Source: Tritrichomonas musculus (taxonomy: Eukaryota; Parabasalia; Tritrichomonadida; Tritrichomonadidae). Taken from it: a stretch of DNA of 64,000 nt. The DNA is taken from contig JAPFFF010000054.1 of assembly GCA_039105265.1 (NCBI GenBank), positions 434,001 to 498,000 on the forward strand, in the 5' to 3' direction. The notes under the pieces are model-generated. The model had not been told where the DNA came from, ran no database searches, and saw only the letters and a list, made by a program, of their open reading frames with translations. This document shows positions 9,919-20,639 of the stretch, piece after piece (the stretch's first letter is position 1; every line of letters starts with the position of its first letter). Made by a program: the position numbers and the translations under genes.

Positions 9919-10445
9919 TTACACCCTTTTTTTGATAGTTGTTAGATTTTGATGGTGAATTTTTGAATTGAAAAATTAACCTTCTAATTTACAAAATTTA
10001 CCCATTTATATCTTCAGTTTTTTAAATTAATTATGATATTATTTTTATTATTTTATTAGTTATTAGTTATATTAATTATTTTTATTTCAAAAAAATATAA
10101 CCTATATAAATCTTATTATGAATATTTCTAAAAATTTGATAAAAATGTCAAAGAAATTATGTATTATTCAATTATTATGCCATAGGTTTCTTTATTCAAG
10201 TAATTGATTGAAATTTAAGCATATTTGGATAAATAAATGCATTCAATATATTGATTAATTTTCAATTCGGAAATATAATTGAAAGGGTCCCCCAGAGAAT
10301 TGAAAATAATCATTTCGTATATATTGATTTCTGATTTTCATTTAATTGATCAATCAAAAAAAAACGACCATTTTGTAATTAAAAAAAAATAGATCAAAAG
10401 GTGAAATTTTGTAGGGTTATCGTTCTCATATTCTCATTATTTATA
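9919..10445. other. Divergent intergenic region between IRE1 and Rab
   Basis: About 530 AT-rich bases separate the divergent IRE1 and Rab starts. A TCATT initiator at 10434-10438 serves the Rab gene. No initiator motif is evident next to the IRE1 ATG. No gene is visible. Confidence 0.6.
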
Positions 10446-11096
10446 ATGACAACAGAAACCGCAGCCGAACCAAGTGATCATCAATATAGCTTCAAATTTG
10501 TTCTAGTTGGAGATTCAGCAGTCGGTAAAACTGCAATTTGTAAACGATTTTGCGAAAATACATTCAATTCTAATCAACCCCAAACAGTCGGACTTGAATT
10601 TGGAAACCGTATTGTTGAAGTTCAAGGATCACGTATTAAGCTTCAAATATGGGATACTGCAGGACAAGAGAGATTTCATTCCATTACTCGCGCTTATTTC
10701 CGTTCATCAGCAGCAGTTTTCCTTATTTTTGATATCACAAACCGTGAATCTTTCAACCATCTTGGAACTTGGGTCGAAGATGCAAACCAATTATCACCAA
10801 AAACAGCTATTAAAGTTCTTGTTGGAAACAAAACAGATTTAGACTCACAGCGCGCTGTGTCTACCGCTGAAGCTAAAGATTTCGCTGATCAGCATGGCTT
10901 AACACTTTTTGAAACTTCTGCTTTATCAAATGATCGAATTGATGATGCTTTTATTCAAACAGCTCAATCAGTTTTAGAAAAAATTAATATTGGAGAAATT
11001 GAGTTAAATAATCCATCAAGTGGTGCGAGAGCACCTTTGAGTGTTCAGCCCCAAGCTGTTGAACAAAATACAGAACAAAGAAATGGTTGCTGCTAA
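10446..11096 (+). CDS. Rab-family small GTPase (Rab2/4/14-like)
   Basis: A 216-residue membrane-traffic GTPase. All GTP-binding motifs are intact: GDSAVGKT (22-29), WDTAGQERF (Q74), NKTD (128-131) and ETSAL (156-160). The switch region EFGNRIVEVQGSRIKLQIWD resembles Rab14, Rab4 and Rab2. It ends NGCC, a double-cysteine prenylation site that anchors it to vesicle membranes. The frame stays open upstream to a GTG at 10401, but that would add a hydrophobic leader foreign to Rabs. I chose the ATG at 10446, which lies 10 nt after the A of a TCATT initiator (10434-10438). Confidence 0.92.
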   Translation: MTTETAAEPSDHQYSFKFVLVGDSAVGKTAICKRFCENTFNSNQPQTVGLEFGNRIVEVQGSRIKLQIWDTAGQERFHSITRAYFRSSAAVFLIFDITNRESFNHLGTWVEDANQLSPKTAIKVLVGNKTDLDSQRAVSTAEAKDFADQHGLTLFETSALSNDRIDDAFIQTAQSVLEKINIGEIELNNPSSGARAPLSVQPQAVEQNTEQRNGCC

Positions 11097-11320
11097 ATAT
11101 TTTATTTGATTTATTTCATTTTTTGGATATCGATATCTATCAGTTATGATAAAATTTATTTCATTCTTTTTTTTTTTTTTTTTTCGATTTAATAACTTTT
11201 TTTCCTGCCTGCTATATTGTTTGATCGCATATTTTATGATGAATGCCTTTCATAAAGCATTTATAAAATCTTTTTGATATTTTTTATAAAAAAAAATTGA
11301 ATTTATTGAAAAAAGTGATA

Positions 11321-12496
11321 ATGTACGTTAACATATTTTTGAAATATCAAATGTTTCCTCGAAATTATGCTTCAAAGGTTCCTCCTGCAGGTATCAAAAC
11401 GCATGGTGGAGAAAGTGTTAAGGATTGTTTAACATGTGATGACGAATATCATGGTCCAGATACTCAAACGCTATATAGACATAGATGGCTTGGCGATCCA
11501 GGCCAAAGATTGCATACCCCAGGTATTTACAATCCTGATCCTCCTGCAAATATTAGTTTTGGTATTCGTACGCCAGGGCAAAATTCAACGACATGTGAAT
11601 GTGTACATACTGAACCTGTTAATACTACACAATCATACCTCAAATATATGGATAAGCAAGAAGAAGGTTATTTAAGAAGTAAGCACAAGCTTGGGCATGT
11701 TCCAGATGGCGTTGCTCAAATTCCTGATGAACTTATGAAGAAAGGATTTGGAATTTCAACAAAATTTGGCGAATCAGCAGGCGATATTATTCAAAAAACA
11801 AATCAAGGATTACCCAGTGACATAACCTTACAAACTGGTTATCAAACCAATCGTCATTACAATTGGAATAGAACAGGAATTAATCCTATCACATATACGT
11901 TTGGTATCAAGGGAGAAAGTGAAATAGATCATGTGACAGCAGTTATGAATTATGATTCTTCAACAAAAATTGTTCCAACAGCTGTAGACCGAGCGGACCA
12001 TAATGAAATCGTTCCTGACCCTGATCCAATTGACCCAAGACCACGAACTATAATGCGAACAATGGTTTCAAGCCAGCTTAAAGACATGCGTGATCCATCT
12101 GAAAGACCACCAGCTGGTGTCTCTACACGTGCTAGCGAATTTACAATTGGAGACACTTTTGCAGGAATGGGGACAATGGATTCATATGATCCTGATTATC
12201 ATCCAATGCCGCGTGATTATCATCCAGAAGATGATATGGTTCATGGTGTTCCAACAAAACCAAATCCTTTTCCAAATCCATTACGTGGTCCTGGTAAATA
12301 TATTAATTTGGGGTTATCGGATGAAGATTTTCTTCTACTCAGAGATAGAGCTCATGTTGTTCCAGTTATGGTTCAAGCTCTTTGTCTCTCACAAGAAGAA
12401 GCTGACAAAATGTTTGATACTGTATCTTCTCGTCTCAATCGCGACAAAATTTCAATTTCTGAATTTTATGATTATTATAGAACATTATCCAATTAA
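11321..12496 (+). CDS. EFHB/CFAP21-like axonemal microtubule inner protein
   Basis: About 391 residues resembling the EF-hand family member B (CFAP21) proteins, which line the lumen of axonemal doublet microtubules. That fits a flagellate. The evidence is overall similarity: a low-complexity, Gly/Pro/Asp-rich body with FGI-type repeats (FGIRTPGQ, FGISTKFGE, TFGIKGESE), followed by a C-terminal helical region with SQEEADKMFDTVSSRLNRDKISISEF. That region looks like a paired EF-hand remnant with weak calcium ligands. The first ATG is at 11321; a second at 11351 (MFPRNYASK) would remove a hydrophobic prefix and may be the real start. Neither has a clear TCAYW initiator. A poly-T tract precedes the gene. 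Confidence 0.6.
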   Translation: MYVNIFLKYQMFPRNYASKVPPAGIKTHGGESVKDCLTCDDEYHGPDTQTLYRHRWLGDPGQRLHTPGIYNPDPPANISFGIRTPGQNSTTCECVHTEPVNTTQSYLKYMDKQEEGYLRSKHKLGHVPDGVAQIPDELMKKGFGISTKFGESAGDIIQKTNQGLPSDITLQTGYQTNRHYNWNRTGINPITYTFGIKGESEIDHVTAVMNYDSSTKIVPTAVDRADHNEIVPDPDPIDPRPRTIMRTMVSSQLKDMRDPSERPPAGVSTRASEFTIGDTFAGMGTMDSYDPDYHPMPRDYHPEDDMVHGVPTKPNPFPNPLRGPGKYINLGLSDEDFLLLRDRAHVVPVMVQALCLSQEEADKMFDTVSSRLNRDKISISEFYDYYRTLSN

Positions 12497-12748
12497 ATCA
12501 TTATTATGTCATTAATTCGAATTATTTAAAAATCGTACAATGTTTATACTAATCGTTATTTATGATTTTTCACAATATTACTCTTTTTCGAATCAAAATA
12601 ATTGATATCAAGGTATAAAATCTTCATCATATCCTAATAAATAAGAGAAGAGTGTCCCCATTTAATAATTCTATTCAACTTAAAATAAAAATGTGGTATT
12701 AATTAAAATATTAATTCTTTATTCTCGATGTAATTAAACAAAAGGTTT

Positions 12749-13060
<312 letters not shown>

Positions 13061-13497
13061 TTAATGAAGTGTTACCATTAATTCAAAAATCGCGCCAAAT
13101 TATTAATAATTAATGTCGTTTTACACTTATAAAATTTATGCTAGAGTAAAAAAGAATGATTGTATAATTTTATCTTGAAATAAAAATGTTGTATGATTTG
13201 AAAAAAGAGGATATCTAAAGTATTTTATTTGTATTATTCTTTTTGAAGTCTATATATTAATCAAAATTCACAAAATTTGTTCTCAAGATTTGATCAATTT
13301 GAACAAAATTGCTTAAAGCATCAAAATATCAATATACAAAGCATCTAAAATATTGCAGATATAAAAAACGTCTTTAAAAATAAATAGTTTTTTCAAAAAC
13401 ATTATTTTTTAAAAAAACGGTTTTAAGAAAATATTAATATACTTTTAAATTAGAGAATTTGCCACATTAAGATTTTTTGGTGTAAGTATATAATTTA

Positions 13498-13821
13498 ATG
13501 TCAAATCCTGACCAAAAAACTGATTTACTAATTGTCAGTGATAATCCTTATTCAAGTGGAGGATCAAATCACTCTGAGGAAGAAGAGCAACATCATCCTG
13601 AGGAAGAAGAAAAAGAAGTACTTGTTGAAGAAGCAAAAGAAAGTAAACCTGCCAAAAAGCCTGCTGAACCGATATTTGTTTCTGTAATTCAAGGAACAGC
13701 TACAATTGATTCAAATTTAATATACTCTGATAAAAGCAATAATGAAGGAGCAGCTCCTGAAGATAGTAAAAATACTAAAGATGCAAAAAATACTAAATCA
13801 AAATGTTGTTTATTAATTTAA
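13498..13821 (+). CDS. Small acidic protein with C-terminal CAAX box
   Basis: An unrecognised 107-residue protein. It is hydrophilic, rich in Glu, Ser and Lys (runs such as HSEEEEQHHPEEEEKE), and has a slightly hydrophobic stretch EPIFVSVIQGTATI in the middle. It ends SKCCLLI. CLLI fits a CAAX prenylation box with a preceding cysteine that could be palmitoylated, so membrane anchoring is a reasonable inference. The acidic composition excludes a standard small GTPase, since no nucleotide motifs exist. It is too long and lacks the NPF pattern for a G-protein gamma subunit, though a distant adaptor role is possible. Confidence 0.55.
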   Translation: MSNPDQKTDLLIVSDNPYSSGGSNHSEEEEQHHPEEEEKEVLVEEAKESKPAKKPAEPIFVSVIQGTATIDSNLIYSDKSNNEGAAPEDSKNTKDAKNTKSKCCLLI

Positions 13822-13853
13822 TACTATTATAATTATACTTTTATATTTTTTTA

Positions 13854-14777
13854 TTAATAAAAAACAAAAATATTATTATTTAAACTTTTTGGAGTGTAAA
13901 TGTTTTTAAAATCAATTGGTTTTATGCAATCTTTATCCCATGTAAAGTAAAATTTATATCTTTGAATATGAGAATTGAGGACATGAGAATCATTTTTTAT
14001 TATGACAGACACACCACAAGTTCTTTTTCTTTTTCTTATACTCAGACTAAAGAAAGAAAGGATAATAAGGTTTCCAAGAAAAGTAATGCATAATATCCGA
14101 ATTTTAATGCAAACAATAAACTTGTTGAACAACGAATTTTCGAAAGTGAGCAGATTGAGCTTGTTGTGGATCAAAGTATTTCATTAACTTTTTTAAATAA
14201 TTTGTGAAATACAACTTCATGGGAGATCCAATCGCAACATCATATATTTGTGTAATGAGACTAGTGTGCAAAGGTAACACATAAACAGCAATTTTGTTTT
14301 CTCGGAACAATTGAAGGGACAAAGGATTCTCCCTTGATTTATATCCATCTAGAATAAGGAGAAACCAATCATCTCTCAGCGATTGATCTAAAGTTTTTCG
14401 ATATTGAGAAAGCAAATTTATGAAACATATTGCAATATGTTTCACGAGTTTGCCATTCACTATTTGAACTCGCAAAAAACGCTTGGCCATATTCTGCAAA
14501 AGACTCCAATTCTTGTATTAGATTAACGAGACCTGGTAGAATAGTAAACAATTGCATTTTAGAATCCAGTACATAAACAGGTAGCTGTTATGCGAGGTAA
14601 AAAAGAAACATCAATTGTGATTTGGAACCATATTGAACTAAAACTTTCGTGTTGACTTTGAATTACAACTGCAATAATAATATTTTTGAGTTCTTCTCTA
14701 AATTTAGGTGGAGATCCTGATGGTCTTCCTTCTTGACCTTTATTAATTCTATCTATCCTTTTAGGTGGCACTTTCAT
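13854..14777 (-). mobile_element. Decayed DD35D transposase (Tc1/mariner-pogo type)
   Basis: Fragments in three or more minus-strand frames belong to one transposase. The clearest piece, 14104-14499, has WFLLILDGYKSRENP followed by LFRENKIAVYVLPLHTSLITQIYD, the second and third catalytic aspartates 35 residues apart. This is the DDE_1 pattern. Piece 14559-14777 contains a basic segment GQEGRPSGSPPKF typical of the linker before the catalytic domain. Several frame changes break it, and I could not find inverted ends. It is not a copy of the intact element at 51934-54754, because the catalytic sequences differ greatly. Confidence 0.7.
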
Positions 14778-14989
14778 TTTCCTAATTTGTCATGATGTCC
14801 ACTAATTATTTAGCATATCTTTGATTTAATAGTCTGAATATCTGATCTTTATGCATTTTTTCATTTATATCTGGTCATTTATAGATTATCTTCAAAAGTT
14901 ATTCAATATAAAAAAAGTTAATTTTGACAATAAATTGAATAGTCTCGATTTATTAAAAGTAGTTTAAAAGATCATAATATAGATAAATA

Positions 14990-16099
14990 AAATACTCAAT
15001 ACAGATGATACTCTAGATGATAAAATAGGAGCACTTGAACAATTAGGCATGGATTTAATATAATTATGATATAATGTGTTTAAGAAATGATATCCTATTT
15101 TATCAAAATAATAATTGCTATAATATATATATAAGTTTAATGATGTTGATATCGTTGAAGAAATTGGAGGCAGAATAGATGTAACATTTTGCTCAGTACA
15201 GAATAATTTCTATCAATTTTATGTTGATTTCATGATGACGGCTCTAAATGATGATGAAACATACAAGTAATTTTACGAATGGGATGATGAAGAAGATGAA
15301 TCATTATCTTAAAATAAGATTTTTATCTGGCAATTAGTTAATTTGAATTCTACACCCGACATTTAGAGAGAAAGCTGATTTGAAATACAAAGAATCTGTC
15401 GATGTACCATTTGAAAATGTACAAGATAGGTCTGGAATGTGGGAAGTCAAAATCAAAATGGATAGGGGAATTCGTCTTGTTGGAACAATTTCAAATAACG
15501 ATGGCTTTGTAAAAGAGTTTGATTTTTTGTTTGATTATGATGCTGATGTACCTGAAGATGACGATGTTTATATGGATATTGAAAGAGATGGAACAACTTA
15601 TTACTATAATTATTATAAAAGTGAAATTGATGGTTGGTGCTTTTATATCGAAAACACGACTGAATATTTTGATACTAAATTAATATTAGCGGAGAAAATA
15701 TTGAAACAAGAAGAAATAGCTTTAAAGAGTGATATTACATCATTATTGGATGACTTATATTGGAGAATATTTTATTCAGGATTTTACAAATAATATTATG
15801 AGGATATCCCAGAATTATGCTGGTATTTTTACGATACTAGTTCTAAAAAATTAATTGTATGCGTCGAATAAAATAGTTTATATATGGAAAGGTTATTTAT
15901 ATTTTACGATTCAAATGAAAAGAAACATTATGCTAGAGTTAATTATAGTGAAGGATTTGCAGTACTAGATGAAATAAATGGTGAAGATAAACTGAGAGAA
16001 TCAAATAGAATAAGAGATTATAAATATGAATTTTCACGTATCGATTTTCAATTAAAAGGCACTGGAGATATACCATTTACTGAATATTATCTAAAGTAA
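14990..16099 (+). pseudogene. Broken gene of unknown function
   Basis: Coding-like sequence on the plus strand, acidic and Tyr/Asp-rich. The best pieces are 15380-15793 (begins MKYKESVDVPFENVQD, contains EFDFLFDYDADVPEDDD) and 15884-16099 (begins MERLFIFYDSNEKKH). Similar-style fragments precede them. I do not recognise the family. It is interrupted several times and lies directly beside the ATPase-like fragment of the possible Maverick relic, so it may belong to that element, but nothing proves it. Confidence 0.4.
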
Positions 16100-16348
16100 G
16101 TCAAAGTCACACCATAAGTTGTACTTCGAAAAATGTAGTAATTGGAAAAAAAGTAGTAGTGAGAAAAAAAAGTAGTAATCATAATATGTCTCCATATCCA
16201 GAATGATTTACCAGCACCTATCTTACCAATTAGAAAATATATACCGTTATTAGAGAATGGATATTCTGGCGCGAGTGGTTTTATCAATGCCATTTCTATA
16301 TGTCGTTGATTCTTACGTAATGTATCTCATAAACAGGTTTTCATTTTC

Positions 16349-16415
16349 ACATACAACTCAATTTTCAATTTATCATTGAAAACCAATAATTATTTATTTC
16401 AAAATTGAGTTGTAT
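16349..16415. repeat. Perfect 16-bp hairpin
   Basis: CATACAACTCAATTTT near 16350 is repeated in inverted orientation near 16400 (AAAATTGAGTTGTATG) with an AT-rich loop of about 34 nt. It lies within the relic zone and could be a remnant of a terminal repeat or an RNA hairpin. Confidence 0.6.
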
Positions 16416-17638
16416 GCCAAAATTACTCTCAGTTTATCAACTCTTCAACTTTCTTAATTTCACTCATTTATTATAAGTTAAATGAATTTACTAATTTGCT
16501 CTGGTATGCTATTTTGATTAATCCAGTACTGACATTCCATATTCGACAATTCATCAGTAAAACCATTTTCATTAGGTTTTCTCCTAAATTTTGATAACGT
16601 ATTAGTCTGATACTTGGCATAAACTTCATCAATGGTCTTGAACTTAATTCCATTCATTTATAATGTTTGGCATAATAAAATCACAAGCAGCCTCCAATTT
16701 TGGCAATAAAGCATTTGACTTTCAGGAGGGTTACACCAAACCTGAAGCAGCGGATCTTTTCGTTGATCTATGACGGAAGCTGAAGAAGAGGCACATTATC
16801 AATGCCTGGGAAAGCATCCTTAAAGAAGTGAAAGGGAAAAGTCGAAGACTCAAGTTCAGAAACTTCTTCGGACAATGATTGTGACGATTGAAATGATGCC
16901 TATTTCGAGTAAAATTACAAAAATTCAATTTACTAAAAAACAATTTATTCTAAATTTTTTCTCTTCTTATTTCACAAACGATGATCAAATACGAAATAAT
17001 TTTTAGTGCAAAATATAGAAATTAGTACTTAATAAAACGAGTTTATTATATCTATAAGCTTCTTGTATTAAGGCAATTTCAATTAATCTTCATATATTGA
17101 TCGGAATGCCACGAATCATAGTAAAGTCAGTGTACCTAATAACTTTTTAAAGTAAACTATTGTGTTAACTAAAAAAAAAAACTGAATTAATTTTTCTTGG
17201 TCCATGTTATAACTTTGCTGCTTCTCTTCCTCCGTTTGGGAACATGTTCTAAGATATACAATATTTTTTGCAAGAAAATTAAGGTATTAATGACAATCAT
17301 AAAATGAAACCAGAAGATTTTGTTTGTTTTATTCCAATTTAAGCATGCATTAAATTGTTAAATAGCAATATTTAAAATCTATGTCTTTTTTCGTGATCTA
17401 AAACGAAAGTTTATTTGCCCAGATTCTAGAAAATCTGAACCCAAATCATCATGAAATCATGTTAACAATGACATCAATAAAACCATGGAATCAATTAAGT
17501 AGCAAACAACAAAAAGTGATTCTAGATTTTGGTTTGGAGACTCTAGTCTGTGGCTACTGCAAAACCTGCTAAAAGGAACCTTAATGCTCTTTGCAAATAA
17601 CTTTGTGACAAGTATACTGTAGCAGAATAGTAGTATAT

Positions 17639-17698
17639 ACTAGTCGGTTTCCGCGGGGCAACGTTACGCTAATGGCCCTCACATTAACACGAACTAGT
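17639..17698. other. GC-rich 60-bp block bounded by ACTAGT
   Basis: Within a very AT-rich region, this block contains CGGTTTCCGCGGGGCAACG and TGGCCCTCACATTAACACG. It is bounded on both sides by ACTAGT (17639-17644 and 17693-17698). A long A-rich then T/C-rich tract follows. It does not fold into an evident tRNA. Its composition makes it look like a conserved element or small RNA, but its function is unknown. Confidence 0.5.
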
Positions 17699-18913
17699 TA
17701 AAAAATAAAAAATAAAAAAAAAATTTTCTTCTTCTTCTTTTTTTCTTCTTGTTGTTTTCTTTTCTTGCTACCCACACTGCCCTCTATCTATGAAACTTTT
17801 ATGTTTTCTTTTCTAAAACCTCCATGAGATGCAAGCTCTGGATGATATTCTAATAATTGTTTTTTTTTTCTTCTGTTAATTTAATAAATTTATACAATTT
17901 GTTTTGCAATTTCTTTTGTGACATAACATTTCTTATCAAGCGGGATACCTTTGCGTAATTTATAACAGAACACACTTGAGGGAGTTGTTTCAATTACTTT
18001 TGTTTCTTTCAAATAAGTTCTTGCAAAATTTTCAATGTTATATTTATTGTTTGGATCGTTGACAAAAGCACGATATATATCACGTTCAACTAATATTCTT
18101 AATTGAGATATATTTAAATTCATTCCTTTTAGGTTTTTTTTTTTTTTGGGTCATTTTTTCTCTTATGTTTTGAATAATTTCTTCTGTATTTGAAATTGGC
18201 ATTCTGTCTTTCCAAACATAGCATTCTGCTATACAATGATTATCATCTTCTACATAGTCTGAAACTGCAAAATCATTTTCTAACAAATTCACCCAATTAT
18301 AAATATCATTTAGTATACTCTATAGTGCAGCTTTTGTATGTGAACTATTTGAAAACTCATGTGCATTTGTAGTAGTGTATGGTAAGGGGTGTTTCAGTAT
18401 TTCATGCTTCCACACCACCTTACAAGCCGTTGATGGCTTCGTAAAAGGCTTCCCACGAGCGCTTAACAATTCATTATCGTTGTAAAAATACGTTTATTTT
18501 TAGTGCGACTCCTCATTTTTCAAGGTTTTTGTCTAAAAAAATCATCAATTTGACTACAAAAGGTGATAAAAAAGGCATGAGTGATTTGGTTAGAAATAGT
18601 ATTAACTTCATGTCAGGTACTACAGCAAGAAGAATAACCAAAGATATAACACCTATAATTACCTGGTGTGAAGAGGAGTATAAGCAACTAGATGAACTAC
18701 CTTTTACTGATGAGAATGATAACCCTGATACAGGAACCTTGACATTAAGTGGTGCTATGGATATCAGCAATATGTTTAGGGATTCACTCATGCCTTGTTT
18801 CAAGTTGTTAGCTGAGACGGTCAATGAGCTCGAGGCAGAGTTTGATAACTACCCTACTGTGGATGAAGCTAATGAAGCCTTGAAGGAGTGTGTATTAAAT
18901 TAAGTAGCAAACA

Positions 18914-18994
18914 AAGAATATGTAATTTACAAAAAAAATATAAGAATATGTTACAATATTATTTATTTGATTTGTAAATTACATATTCTTATAT
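18914..18994. repeat. 19-bp inverted repeat
   Basis: AAGAATATGTAATTTACA at about 18915 and its complement at about 18976-18994 form a hairpin just outside the left arm of the large foldback element. The sequence TTAAGTAGCAAACAA just before it also occurs near 17495, hinting at a shared boundary sequence. Confidence 0.55.
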
Positions 18995-19004
18995 TTTTCC
19001 CCAT

Positions 19005-20631
19005 ATATAGTTATGTTTGTTTTGAGGAAAATGTTAGTTTTGAAGGAAAATCTGACAAAAAGACGTTAAGGAAAAAATCTATTTTATTTGCTTTTTTTCC
19101 AGCAACAAATGAATAATTTGATTTTTTAAGTAATAGCAAATTATCAACAAACTAACATGAATTAAAATAACCGATGAAATGAACGTTTATAAATTCATAC
19201 AAAAAGATATCAGATTTGATGATCAAAAATAAAAGTCAATTAAAACAATTAATTTTATGATTTTCGTGTTTAAAACAGATTAATTTAACAATATTCGGTA
19301 TTTTTATCCTATTCTAAATCGCTGGCGATGAGATAGTTTGAATAAATAGTTTTTTTTTATTATCATTTTTATTTTGATAATATTTACTTAAATATCAATT
19401 GTTTCTTTATCCAATTAACTAAAATTTAATCATATAGTAATTACATATTTAAACATACCACCACTTTCCAATTGACAATATTTTGCTTCCAGAAAACTTA
19501 AATTTGGAAATTGTTTTAATTCGTATGTTTCGTCTATCCAGCTATCAATAACAAGATAAAAAAAATAAGATTTATAATGAATATGAGGTATTGTTTTGTG
19601 TTATGAAGAAAATTTTGATTATGAAAGAAGTGATGTGTTTTAACAGCTCAATTCTTGAAAATGTCGAAATAAAATTGATTTAAAAGAAAAATTCTTAAAT
19701 GATTAATTGATTTTTTAAAATAAGTATCAAAATTGATTAATAATCTTTTAAATAAATATGAGAAAGAAAATAAATGCCAAAACGCATTGAAAACCTATAC
19801 TTTTGCATCTTTTATATAAGTTTATTGAATTTAGAAAAAAGTGAATTTTTCTCAAGACAAAGTAAGTTTCATCTATATAATTTTATATTTAATAATATTA
19901 TACTATTGAGCATATAATTTTCACCTTAAATATCAATATTCCAGAAATTTTTGCTTCCAAGAAGCAATCAATTAAAAACACGTTTTTTCATTTTTATTAT
20001 TACAGGGATTTAAAAAAGTGATATTATGCTAGTATCTTATTTCAAAACCATGCGTATTATATTTTTTTCTATGCAGTTTTTATTTTTTCTGTTATAAAAT
20101 TGAACAATTCATTTTTGATGACTTTTTTAAAAACCCCAGCAATTTTCATATATATTGAGAATTATGAAACGCTGATAATAGAAATATATATAATGAATGA
20201 AAATCTTATATTTACATTGCCTTTTCTAAAAAAATAATTGATATTTAAGTAAATATTATCAAAATAAAAATGATTATAAAAAAAAACTATTTATTCAAAC
20301 TATCTCATCGCCAGCGATTTAGAATAGGCTAAAAATACCGAATATTGTTAAATTAATCTGTTTTAAACACGAAAATCATAAAATTAATTGTTTTAATTGA
20401 CTTTTATTTTTGATCATCAAATCTGATATCTTTTTGTATGAATTTATAAACGTTCATTTCATCGGTTATTTTAATTCATGTTAGTTTGTTGATAATTTGC
20501 TATTACTTAAAAAATCAAATTATTCATTTGTTGCTGGAAAAAAAGCAAATAAAATAGATTTTTTCCTTAACGTCTTTTTGTCAGATTTTCCTTCAAAACT
20601 AACATTTTCCTCAAAACAAACATAACTATAT
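19005..20631. mobile_element. Foldback element with two 396-bp arms
   Basis: Positions 19005-19400 and 20236-20631 are inverted copies of each other with very few differences (for example ATCC versus AGCC after TATTTTT). The outer ends read TATAGTTATGTTTG, with TA at each edge (19008-19009, 20627-20628) as a possible target duplication. The 835-bp centre is AT-rich and holds no credible gene. Long near-identical arms without coding content describe a foldback or long-TIR non-autonomous DNA element. The high arm identity implies recent spread or conversion between arms. The family is unknown. Confidence 0.75.
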
Positions 20632-20639
20632 TATGATAT

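Larger units (their letters stand above)
16087..18903. mobile_element. Possible Maverick/Polinton relic, broken
   Basis: Treated as a fossil. A minus-strand fragment at 16087-16293 carries a P-loop (GKIGAGKS) followed by a helical tail in the style of the packaging-type ATPase of Maverick/Polinton elements, which are abundant in trichomonads. Other unrecognised fragments follow: 16471-16653 (-), 17890-18123 (-), 18086-18292 (-) and 18529-18903 (+, acidic). The element is broken in several places and lacks a recognisable polymerase, integrase or capsid here, so only a remnant survives. Family assignment rests mainly on the ATPase-like piece and is tentative. Age: old, judged from the decay. 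Confidence 0.35.

Noticed and set aside
10401-10445. N-terminal extension of the Rab gene from a GTG
   Set aside because: Not an ATG, hydrophobic and foreign to Rabs; the initiator lies within it.
17489-17640. Possible tRNA gene in the G/C-containing stretch
   Set aside because: No A-box and B-box pair or cloverleaf could be made out.
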